NCBI RefSeq assembly: GCF_036373705.1
Contig: NC_089863.1
Coordinates: forward strand, 27,560,227 to 27,624,226
Direction: 5' to 3'
Length of the DNA stretch: 64,000 nucleotides
DNA from: Amia ocellicauda
Taxonomy: Eukaryota > Chordata > Actinopteri > Amiiformes > Amiidae
Below the pieces are notes generated by a model that made no database searches, was not told the origin of the DNA, and saw only the letters and a program-made list of their open reading frames with translations. The position numbers were made by a program, and so were the translations under genes. This document shows positions 23,106-33,689 of the stretch, piece after piece. Each line of letters starts with the position of its first letter. Position 1 is the stretch's first letter.

Positions 23106-23438
23106 CAGGTTACTGTTAGTGTTCAGGTGACTGTCTTGGTGATCAGGTGACTGGCTGTGTCTCTCTCTGTGATGGGTGAGTGGAGGAGCCCTGGGCGTCC
23201 CAGAGTCATTGTGTGCGTCTGTGTGTTGCTGTGGTGAGTTTGCGGTTTGTCACAATGTCACAACGGTACAGGGGCCACTCAGCCTCCCTCCTCCAGCTTC
23301 CTCTACCTGCCTGTGTGCTTGTATCTGAGACTGAACAGATTAGTAATTCATGCTGCTGGGTGTAGAGCTGACCAGGCTTGTGAGTCTTTTTACTGTATAT
23401 ATACAGTCATACAATAGATTACATTACATTACATACAG

Positions 23439-23708
23439 CTCGGCCCACTGCCACTGTGTCTGTGTCTCCAAAGAGACCCTGGTACCCTGGAGAGACGCTC
23501 ACTCTGCGCTGTCAGATATCAGGGTCTCTCTCAGGCTGGACCTATCTCTGGTTCAGTGGCACACAGAGGACTCCTGTGGAGTCGAGTCCCAGATACACCA
23601 ACACCCTCACTGTGTCTGCTGTGTCTCAGCAGTACTGGTGTCAGGGTCAGAGGACAGAACGACCACAGACCTCACAGCCCAGTGCTCCTCTTGGAGTGAC
23701 TGTGACTG
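23439..23708 (+). CDS. Ig-domain exon C3 of FCRL/LITR-like receptor
   Basis: 270-bp phase 1-1 exon, protein identical to C1 by eye. A 170-bp intron, the longest of the four because of extra tgtgcg units, separates it from A4. Confidence 0.82.
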
Positions 23709-23878
23709 GTGAGTGCACTGTGTCTATCACTGTGTCTATCACTGTGTGTGTGTTTGTGTGTGCGTGTGCGTGTGCGTGTGCGTGTGCGATTGTGCGTGCG
23801 TGTCTGGTCAGTTCACTGCAGCTCCTTTACAGTGTACAGAGACAGGAGATCGAACTGTTACATGTGCTCTGTCCACAG

Positions 23879-24172
23879 CTCTGCCCCACGCCTCCCTGAC
23901 CGTAGAGCCGCACTGGAGCCCCATCTACACTGGAGAGACAGTGTCTCTGAGGTGTGGGCTCTCAGGGGGCTACACGGACTGGCAGTATCACTGGTATAAA
24001 GATGGGAAACGCATTGAAGATGCCCAGCCTGCTGGACACACTGTGACTGGGGACAAACTCTCCATAACTGCAGTGTCTGTGTCTGACGGGGGGAAGTATC
24101 ACTGTGAGGGACAGAGAGCAGACAGACCCCTGTCCTCACAGCGCAGTGACCCAGTCTCTCTCTCTGTGTCAG
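23879..24172 (+). CDS. Ig-domain exon A4 of FCRL/LITR-like receptor
   Basis: 294-bp phase 1-1 exon with protein matching A3 and intact splice sites. Confidence 0.85.
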
Positions 24173-24628
24173 GTGAGTGTCTCCTCAGTCCTGCATTACA
24201 GATGAACTGAAACTCACTCGCAGAACGCGGTGGTCACAAATGTGCACTTATCATTTATTTAGGACAGTGTTAATGTAAGACTAATACAATTTGATTACAC
24301 TCATATGCAACATGAAGCGTCTGTTGGGTTACAGGAGAGGAACAGATAATCCCTGCTCTTCTCCCTGCCCCTCCAGACACGGGAAAGTCAGTCTCTCTTG
24401 GCAGCAGGCAGCCGGTGTGTCTTTGTCTTCTGCTCTTCTTCTCTCTCCTCCTTCTTTTTTATCTTCAGTTGTAGACTTTTACAAGTTATAACCCAGACAC
24501 TCAGATCATCATCCAATAATATCGATGCCATTTCCCTGATGTTGTCTGGCTCAGGTCTTACCGTGACACAAGACTGCGCTGCCCTTGTCTGTGAGATTGT
24601 TCATTCATTTGAGTTTGAAGAACCCAGT

Positions 24629-25203
24629 CTGGATGCATAGATGGTAAATGTATTTATTTAACATGCCAGGCCTGGAAGGGGCCCGACACGGAAGCACTCT
24701 ACCTCAGCAGAGACTTATTGAACAGCACAAGAGGTCAGCCTTATATACATAACAGGACATGTGGATCTGTGGCCGATGTCTGCCAGAGTGTTATCTCGAG
24801 GTCAGATTTCTGACCCTGGTAATGTTCATGGTAGTCTTCCTCGGAAGAGGTGTGGGATCCAAAGAACAGATGTCTTCCTTTGATATACTAGGAAAGGTCC
24901 GATCCCACGGATCTTATTTAACAACTGTCAATCGCTCATTAACAAAAACAGTTCCTGCCTATCTGGAGAAACAATTAAGTCACAAACGGATTTTCAACAA
25001 AACAGCTGTAGGCTATTTCGGCACTGTGTGATCTTTTATTACTGACAGGAGTTTCTAACAAATTAACCTTGTTGACCTATTGCTTAGCCTGCTAAAGCTA
25101 ATCTGCTCAGTCTGTATACAAGCTACTTCTAATGCTAGTGTTAATATAAAACATTATATAATTATCACAAAAGACTTTCTTCAACTTTCCTATACAGCGT
25201 CTT
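24629..25203. mobile_element. LTR-like insert, unit 4
   Basis: Counterpart of 10041-10615. Confidence 0.35.
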
Positions 25204-26251
25204 CAGAGATGGATGGGTTTGTAAATAGTATTAAAAACATTGATGTAATTATGCTACAGGAGACATGGTGCAGGTCTGACACTTCCACTCACTGTCCCTC
25301 GGGCTACAGGGAGGTCATAGTGCCTTTGCTGAAACACAGCACAGTCCGGCACGGCAGAGACTCTGGGGGAAATATCATTTGCTATAAAGCAGAGCTCACC
25401 AAATCTATCCAGCCCATAAATAAAGGAGAATCACATATGTGGTTAAAAATGTGTAAAAATATGGTCTCAAATAAGAATGACATCTACCTGCATGCAATAA
25501 ACATCCCACCCTCAGAATCCCCGTGTTTTAACGAGGACATATTTTCTAGGGGAAATCTGTGGAGATCTGAATGCCAGAAAAGGCACCTTACATGACTACT
25601 CGCACACAGGGAGTCAACCACATATTTGGTCAAAATTCCCTTTACTCCACTCCCACCAGCTCCCACAGAAATAGTTACAACCGGGAGACAAACATACATG
25701 GGAGACAGTTACTACAGCTCTGTCAAAGCCTGGGCCTGTACCCTGTTAATGGTAGGATCCGAGAGGACTCTCTGGGAAGATGCACCTACAGCTGGACTCT
25801 TGGAAGCAGTGTAGTAGACACCATCACCGACCTCAACCCCTCCTGTATTCGTGAATCCACGGTCAGGCCTCAATCCCCTCTGTCAGATCACAGCCAAACC
25901 ACTGTGTTTCTTAAAGAACAGAGCGAAGCAGCACAGCGAGCTGTACAACCTCCATCAGTCATACAGAAGAATACCAGAAAGCAATGGGAAACCCAGAAAT
26001 ACAATCACTGATGGACAACTTTCTGGTCACCACATACCCACACTGTACACAAGGAGTAAATCTGGCTGTAGAAAAATGGAATAATATATAATAATAACAG
26101 ATAACTCTGAAATCTAAATTAAAAATTAATAAAAGAGCAAACAAATTGAAAGACAATAATTGGTTTGACAAGGAATGTAAGAAATTCTGAAAACAACTTT
26201 GATAATTATCAAATAATAAACACAGACAACCAGACATCAAAGATCTACGCC
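25204..26251 (+). mobile_element. LINE endonuclease fragment, unit 4
   Basis: Nearly the same as unit 3, including PPSESPCF and the ataataataacag change. Confidence 0.75.
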
Positions 26252-26254
26252 TTA

Positions 26255-27540
26255 GACCCCGTTCATATTTGAGATTTAGGGCGGCCCAGGTCTGCCTTAA
26301 CTCAAATGTGAACGGTTTCAAAGATTTAAGTCGGCCTGGGCCGGATCAAAACTAGTCCCGCTATTTGACCAGGCCTAAATCATTTCACCCGGCTGAAAGG
26401 CGGCCTAAATGTGACTGTGACGCGCCGGGCCCTGAGCCGGTGGAAAGCGTCAGCGCGTGACGCAACTCAAGCCCCGCCCCCAGAGTAAACACAAAGTAAA
26501 CACAGAGTAAACACAGAGTAAACACAGACACCGACACAACTGCACTGCTGCAAGACACAGTATTGTCTCTGTATTGTTTGAATGTCATATCGATCGCTAG
26601 CTCACATCTTTATATATATTATAAAAGTCTAGGCTAAGTAAAGAGTTTAATGATGTAAACAGTTTAAATATAAATTAAATAAAAGTGTGTGTAGCTGGTA
26701 AACTTGCTATTGTTTGTTCTTGTACTAAGTATGATTGAAGTCTGGAATTTAACAGCATGCATTTTACACGTGGAAATTGCATTGTGAAATTGAGAACGGG
26801 ACCATAACTTTATTAATTATCCGAATTTTGCATTAAAACGGTATAAGCAGGTTTCCATTCAAATCAATGCATTTTAAAACGAGACCAGCAATTTACTATG
26901 CAATCCAAAATGCGATTATATTGAGCTGAGCAGTACAATCACAAATGCCGGCGTTGGAGGTGACAACTGGGACGATGCAGAAATGAAAGCGCTGTTTACA
27001 ATGTGGATGAACAGAAACCGCAGGAAGTGCACAGCGCTGCTATGAGGATATTATAACTATAGACGCGTCACAGAGGCTGCTTTCCATGCATACGATTGCA
27101 CACTAATGCACACGATTTATTGTGATTTAATGCAGATGTCCTAGTAAAGGTGCTTCCCTTTCGGGTGAATTGTATAACAGCTTTTTAAACTTGCAGAACT
27201 GAAGATAGACATTTGAAAAAGGAAATATATGAATTAGATTCCCCATTGAACCAGCACATTTTTAATTATTTTAGAAAGCTTCGGCTGCAAAGGGTTAAGA
27301 TTACTTTCAAAGAAAATATAGAACCGATCAATAGCCTATATATTCACATCGATATTAATAAGTTGTGATTATAAACACATCGTACACACCTGTAATCAAA
27401 CCTAATGTCCTGCGTCACTGGTTTGTTTGAGCAGATTTGTTTATTCCCGGCATGCATTTCGTGTAGGCCTCCTTTTCGCCGGCATATGTGAGGCGGCCCA
27501 GAGGCGGCCCAGGGCCGGCCTAGTAAGTGTGAACGGGGTC
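26255..27540. mobile_element. Harbinger-like element, complete, unit 4
   Basis: 1286 bp with both terminal repeats and TTA duplication (26252-26254, 27541-27543). Confidence 0.8.
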
Positions 27541-27543
27541 TTA

Positions 27544-28094
27544 GTTACTGCGAGACATTAATTAATTACAAACTCACATTCAAAAAGAAAAAGAACAACC
27601 ACATCAATAAAAAACTGACAGAGATCAAGGAATAGATGATGAATAAACCTGACGAATTGGCTATTGAAAATGGAAACACATGGAAAGAACATTTTGAAAA
27701 AATATACAAAACAACAACACAAAATGATCAAGCTAAACAAATGGAATTGTCAATTAAAGACAATCAGAAGCCCCTGGACTCCCCGAGTGGAACTGAAGGA
27801 GAAACTGCAGGCCCTCCAGAACAGAAAAGCCAGCGGGGCAGACAGCCACTCCAGTGAGATGCTGAAACACAGCAGCCCCAAGCTGCAGGAAGCCCTGCTC
27901 AAACTCCTTAACACAACTCTAAAGGTGGGACATTTCCCTGACATCTGGAATCAAGGGTTAATTACCCCCTTACATGGAAATGGAGACAAATTCGACCCCA
28001 ACAACTACTGGGGCACCTGTGTGAGCAGTAACCTGGGGAAGGTGTTCTGCAGCATCATCAACACCCGGATACTGGCTTCAAGACTGGATTCTGG
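27544..28094 (+). mobile_element. LINE reverse transcriptase start, unit 4
   Basis: As unit 3, but a short deletion at about 27785 (ccccgagtgg for ccccgatcactgagtgg) joins the two frames, giving a 150-residue open stretch. This appears to be an accident of indels, not an active gene. Confidence 0.72.
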
Positions 28095-28550
28095 ATTCAA
28101 GTCTTCAAAATCATGAACGGCATCGACCACATCAAACCAGAGGAGCTTTTCCAGATCAACAGGGACACACGCACCCGGGGACACAAATGGTAATTGGGCT
28201 TCAAGGCATTAAAGACAGAAAACAGGAGACACTTCTTCACGCAGAGAGGCGTCACAACCTGAACAAACTCCCCAGCGATGTGGTTGAAGCTGAAAATTTG
28301 GGAACATTAAAAAACAGACTGGATAGGATCCTTGGATAACTCAGTTATTAATGGACACCAAACGAGCACAATGGGGCGAATGGCCTCCTCTCCATTGTAA
28401 ACTGTCTTATGTTCTTATGTTCCTCAACACACACTGTCCTGAGTAAGAGTCAGATTGTCTTCCTCCCAAAACACCGCACTACAGATCATATCTACACCCT
28501 ACACACTCTCATAGAGAAACATGTAAATAAAGATATAAAGAGATTTACAG
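28095..28550 (+). mobile_element. CR1 3' tail and following LINE piece, unit 4
   Basis: As unit 3. Confidence 0.77.
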
Positions 28551-28854
28551 GAGCTCAGCCTGTCCTGACCGTGTGCTCTGTGTTACAGGAGCTCAGCCTG
28601 TCCTGACTGTGTGCTCTGTGTTACAGGAGCTCAGCCTGTCCTGACTGTGTGCTCTGTGTTACAGGAGCTCAGCCTGTCCTGACCGTGTGCTCTGTGTTAC
28701 AGGAGCTCAGCCTGTCCTGACCGTGTGCTCTGTGTTACAGGAGCTCAGCCTGTCCTGACCGTGTGCTCTGTGTTACAGGAGCTCAGCCTGTCCTGACCGT
28801 GTGCTCTGTGTTATAGGAGCTCAGCCTGTCCTGACTGTGTGCTCTGTGTTACAG
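28551..28854 (+). repeat. Splice-acceptor tandem array, unit 4 (8 x 38 bp)
   Basis: Eight 38-bp repeats, the longest of the four arrays. One internal acceptor reads atag instead of acag, so AG is kept there. Confidence 0.9.
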
Positions 28855-29190
28855 GAGTTCGGCCCCGGCCTTTCCTGACTGTCTCTCCACTGGGACAGAT
28901 ATTCGAGGGAGACTCAGTGACTCTGCGCTGTGAGGTTACAGGTGCGTCTGCAGGCTGGAGGTATTACTGGTACAGAGCTGGACAGAGCAGGGCTGGACTG
29001 GACAATGTGTGGTACAATGGCAGACGGGTCTATCTGCAGCCCCTCTCTGACAGCAGCAGCGGAGCTGGAGGCACCTTCACCATCAGCGCTGTGACTGGGA
29101 CACACAGAGGGCTGTACTGGTGCAGAGCTGGGAGAGGAGACGCACCCTATTACACTCAGTACAGCGGGGCTGTGACTCTGACAGTGTCAG
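28855..29190 (+). CDS. Ig-domain exon B4 of FCRL/LITR-like receptor
   Basis: 336-bp phase 1-1 exon: start VRPRPFLTV as in B3, Ala41, DNVWYNGRR at 49-57, GDAPYY as in B1. The mixture of B1-, B2- and B3-like residues fits gene conversion or unequal crossing-over among copies. Confidence 0.83.
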
Positions 29191-30081
29191 GTGAGTGATG
29201 CAGTGTGTTAATAGGACACACTCTGGACTGTGTTCATCTCTGGAGTGGCCTTTAGTGGTATGGTAAAAAGTAGACAGACATGCTAAAAAATTTCTTAAAA
29301 CAAATCATTTATTTAGTGCAGGCAGACCAAGACCATACTCTAAAAACTATATATATAAATTAACAGCAAAATATGTTCAGTGCACAATATCATATAAAAA
29401 GTTAATTCAACTAAGTGGTTAAATTTAACGAAGGGCATTACAACTGCTGAAAAACAATATCACGCAGAACAAACATGCTATCCTCTCTGTTTTATTCTAT
29501 TTGATTAACTTAACTTTGACTGCACACCTGAGCTGAGCATGATAAAAACATATCCACAGTTAATTTAAGCAGTTTCAAATCAAATAAATAAGCCTACCAA
29601 AAGGGCAAGGACAAACATATTAAATAATATTTATAAAATCTATTTCGTCCACAAGTCCAACCTAGAAAAAGGACAAGCAGAGTGCGAGATAAAAACTAAT
29701 TCAACATCTGGGAAAACTCCATGGATAAAAGTGCGGGATACAGTTTAATTGGAAATCGTCACACCAAGCACATAGAAAGGAGAACTGACTGCCGCAGCTC
29801 TCCCTTCCTTTCTGTTTAGAAATCGACTTCAGTTGGATATATCATTAAAAAAAGTCTAAAGTAGATGTTTAAATATTACATTTTCATAACTTTGAATAAG
29901 TTTGATTTGATAAAAGATTCATGAATTTGCCCAAAAAAAAATTACATAATATTTTTGAGGGGACAAAAATCTCACGGCACACTTGGGGAGTCCTCATGGC
30001 ACACCATTGTTCCACTTCACACGGGTTGAAAACTGTGGCACTAAGTAGGAAAAGTAGGAAAGTAGTACGAAAATCCTGAAA
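29191..30081 (+). other. Intron B4-C4, AT-rich, no gene seen
   Basis: Counterpart of 6720-7597. Nothing further assignable. Confidence 0.6.
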
Positions 30082-30491
30082 TGTTTGTACCTTAATGCCA
30101 GGAGTATAAGGAACATGATGTTAGACCTAGATTCCACAGTGCTGGCGTGTGACTATGATGTTGTAGGAGTGACAGAAACATGGTTTACAGAAAATAATGG
30201 GGATGAATACAAGTTGGAAGGATACACACTGTTTAGGAGAGACAGGCAATATCGAAGAGGGGGTGGGGTAGCATTATATGTCAGAAATGACATTGAGGCA
30301 GAAGAACTCAAATTAGATCCCAGAATCTTTGTGGGTTAAACTATTGAATAAAAGATCTGGAGGATTAGTGGTAGGAGTGTTACAGACCACCCAACTCAGA
30401 TATTCAGAAAGATGTTGCATTGTACAATGTAATCAGGACTGCATGTAGCAAGGATGTGGTTGTTATAATGGATTTAAATTTCCCAAACATA
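30082..30491 (+). mobile_element. CR1 endonuclease fragment, unit 4
   Basis: As the other units, with NMMLDLDST and RQYRRGGG changes. Confidence 0.8.
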
Positions 30492-30852
30492 CAGTGAGGG
30501 AAAAAAGTATTTGATCCCCGGCTGATTTTGTATGTTTGCCCACTGACTTGGAGAAGATCTGCAAAGAGGAGTGGGACAAAATCCCTCCTGAGATGTGTGC
30601 AAACCTGGTGGCCAACTACAAGAAACGTCTGACCTCTGTGATTGCCAACATGGGTTTTGTCAGTCGATGGAGTCAAATACTTATTTCACTCATTAACATG
30701 CAAATCATTTTATAATTTTTTTGAAATGCGTTTTTCTGGATTTTTAGGTTGTAATTCTGTCTCTCACTGTTAAAATACACCTACCATCATTTCCTTGTCA
30801 GTGGGCAAACGTACAAAATCAGCAGGGGATCAAATATTTTTTTCCCTCACTG
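30492..30852. mobile_element. Tc1 deletion derivative, unit 4
   Basis: 361-bp copy between TA dinucleotides. It is slightly shorter near the 3' end (attaaaattatagactgat lost). Confidence 0.82.
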
Positions 30853-30861
30853 TATATTTTG

Positions 30862-30893
30862 TACGTCACCCTGGACAAGGGTGTCTACTAAGA

Positions 30894-30989
<96 letters not shown>
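30862..30989. repeat. Retroposon tail with (AAT)n(ATT)n microsatellite, unit 4
   Basis: About 13 AAT then about 19 ATT units. Confidence 0.85.
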
Positions 30990-31322
30990 CAGGTTACTGT
31001 TAGTGTTCAGGTGACTGTCTTGGTGATCAGGTGACTGGCTGTGTCTCTCTCTGTGATGGGTGAGTGGAGGAGCCCTGGGCGTCCCAGAGTCATTGTGTGC
31101 GTCTGTGTGTTGCTGTGGTGAGTTTGCGGTTTGTCACAATGTCACAACGGTACAGGGGACCCTCAGCCTCCCTCCTCCAGCTTCCTCTACCTGCCTGTGT
31201 GCTTGTATCTGAGACTGAACAGATTAGTAATTCATGCTGCTGGGTGTAGAGCTGACCAGGCTTGTGAGTCTTTTTACTGTATATATACAGTCATACAATA
31301 GATTACATTACATTACATACAG

Positions 31323-31592
31323 CTCGGCCCACTGCCACTGTGTCTGTGTCTCCAAAGAGACCCTGGTACCCTGGAGAGACGCTCACTCTGCGCTGTCAGA
31401 TATCAGGGTCTCTCTCAGGCTAAACCTACCTCTGGTTCAGTGGCACACAGATGACTCCTGTGGAGTCGAGTCCCAGATACACCAACACCCTCACTGTGTC
31501 TGCTGTGTCTGAGCAGTACTGGTGTCAGGGTCAGAGGACAGAACGACCACAGACCTCACAGCCCAGTGCTCCTCTTGGAGTGACTGTGACTG
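31323..31592 (+). pseudogene. Ig-domain exon C4 with in-frame stop
   Basis: 270-bp exon with intact acceptor and donor, but TAA at 31421-31423 replaces the TGG codon for Trp33 of the GWTYLWF core. The stop is in the splice frame: codon 33 from 31325. Other changes are Met for Arg in GTQMTPV and Glu for Gln in VSEQYWC. Inclusion would truncate the receptor. Skipping keeps frame because the exon is phase 1-1. Confidence 0.85.
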
Positions 31593-31744
31593 GTGAGTGC
31601 ACTGTGTCTATCACTGTGTCTATCACTGTGTGTGTGTGTGCGTGTGCGTGTGCGTTTGTGCGTGCGTGTCTGGTCAGTTCACTGCAGCTCCTTTACAGTG
31701 TACAGAGACAGGAGATCGAACTGTTACATGTGCTCTGTCCACAG

Positions 31745-32038
31745 CTCTGCCCCACGCCTCCCTGACCGTAGAGCCGCACTGGAGCCCCATCTACACTGGA
31801 GAGACAGTGTCTCTGAGGTGTGGGCTCTCAGGGGGCTACACGGACTGGCAGTATCACTGGTATAAAGATGGGAAACGCATAGAAGATGCCCAGCCTGCTG
31901 GACACACTGTGACTGGGGACAAACTCTCCATAACTGCAGTGTCTGTGTCTGATGGGGGGCAGTATCACTGTGAGGGACAGAGAGCAGACAGACCCCTGTC
32001 CTCACAGCGCAGTGACCCAGTCTCTCTCTCTGTGTCAG
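31745..32038 (+). CDS. Ig-domain exon A5 of FCRL/LITR-like receptor
   Basis: 294-bp phase 1-1 exon with intact splice sites. The protein follows A3 and A4 except GGQYHCEG, which shares Gln with A1. It is the last complete A exon. Its downstream intron is rearranged and no B5 follows. Confidence 0.84.
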
Positions 32039-32499
32039 GTGAGTGTCTCCTCAGTCCTGCATTACAGATTAACTGAAACTTACTCGCAGAACGCGGTGGT
32101 CACAAATGTGCACTTATCATTTATTTAGGACAGTGTTAATGTAAGACTAATACAATTTGATTACACTCATATGCAACATGAAGCTTCTGTTGGGTTACAG
32201 GAGAGGAACAGATAATCCCTGCTCTTCTCCCTGCCCCTCCAGACACGGGACAGTCAGTCTCTCTTGGCAGCAGGCAGCCGGTGTGTCTTTGTCTTCTGCT
32301 CTTCTTCTCTCTCCTCCTTCTTTTTTATCTTCAGTTTTAGACTTTTACAAGTTATAACCCAGACACTCAGATCATCATCCAATAATATCGATGCCATTTG
32401 CCTGATGTTGTCTGGCTCAGGTCTTACCGTGACACAAGACTGCGCTGCCCTTGTCTGTGAGATTGTTCATTCATTTGAGTTTGAAGAACCCAGTCTGGA

Positions 32500-32789
32500 T
32501 GCATAGATGGTAAATGTATTTATTTATTTAACGACTTCAGTTGGATATATCATTACAAAAAGTCTAAAGTAGATGTTTAAATATTACATTTTCATAACTT
32601 TGAATAAGTTTGATTTGATAAAAGATTTATGAATTTGCCCAAAAAACAAATTCATAATATTTTTGAGGGGACAAAAATCTCACGGCACACTTGGGGAGTC
32701 CTCATGGCACACCATTGTTCCACTTCACACGGGTTGAAAACTGTGGCACTAAGTAGGAAAAGTAGGAAAGTAGTACGAAAATCCTGAAA
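32500..32789 (+). other. Deletion junction after A5
   Basis: At about 32,519-32,532 the start of the LTR-like insert (tttatttatttaa) is joined directly to the sequence that normally follows exon B (cgacttcagttggatat). The LINE, the Harbinger element, the acceptor array and exon B are missing. Confidence 0.8.
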
Positions 32790-33199
32790 TGTTTGTACCT
32801 TAATGCCAGGAGTATAAGGAACAAGATGTTAGACCTAGAATCCACAGTGCTGGCGTGTGACTATGATGTTATAGGAGTGACAGAAACATGGTTTACAGAA
32901 AATAATGGGGATGAATACAAGTTGGAAGGATACACACTGTTTAGGAGAGACAGGCAAAATCGAAGAGGGGGTGGGGTAGCATTATATGTCAGAAATGACA
33001 TTGAGGCAGAAGAACTCAAATTAGATCCCAGAATCTTTGTGGGTTAAACTATTGAATAAAAGATCTGGAGGATTAGTGGTAGGAGTGTTACAGACCACCC
33101 AACTCAGATATTCAGAAAGATGTTGCATTGTACAATGTAATCAGGACTGCATGTAGCAAGGATGTGGTTGTTATAATGGATTTAAATTTCCCAAACATA
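32790..33199 (+). mobile_element. CR1 endonuclease fragment, unit 5
   Basis: Same fragment as in units 1 to 4, with VIGVTETWF. It leads into a Tc1 at TA. Confidence 0.8.
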
Positions 33200-33588
33200 C
33201 AGTGAGGGAAAAAAGTATTTGATCCCCGGCTGATTTTGTACGTTTGCCCACTGACTTGGAGAGGATCTGCAAAAAGGAGTGGGACAAAATCCCTCCTGAG
33301 ATGTGTGCAAACCTGGTGGCCAACTACAAGAAATGTCTGACCTCTGTGATTGCCAACAAGGGTTTTGCCACCAAGTACTAAGTCGAAGGGGTCAAATACT
33401 TATTTCCCTCATTTACATGCAAATCAATGTATAACTTTTTTGAAATGCGTTTTTCTGGATTTTTTTGTTGTTATTCTGTCTCTCACTGTTAAAATACACC
33501 TACCATTACAATTATAGACTGATCATTTCTTTGTCAGTGGGCAAACGTACAAAATCAGCAGGGGATCAAATACTTTTTTCCCCCACTG
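33200..33588. mobile_element. Tc1 deletion derivative, unit 5, with a different 3' half
   Basis: 389-bp copy. It keeps tttgccaccaagtactaag, which the other four copies have lost. It ends at a TA followed by an AT/ACAT-rich microsatellite, not by the 'ccctggacaagggtg' tail. No exon C follows. Confidence 0.82.
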
Positions 33589-33680
33589 TATACATATGCA
33601 TACATACACATATAATTAATAATATAAAAAATATATATAGTAATAATAGTATTAAATGAAAAAGAAAATATAACTATCAT
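33589..33680. repeat. AT-rich simple repeat
   Basis: tacatatgcatac/ata-type low-complexity sequence at the right edge of the array. Confidence 0.7.
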
Positions 33681-33689
33681 GCGCAGCCA

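Noticed and set aside
27664..28116. 150-codon open frame in unit 4 as a gene
   Set aside because: It arises from a small deletion joining two frames of the LINE RT relic. Units 1 and 3 lack it.
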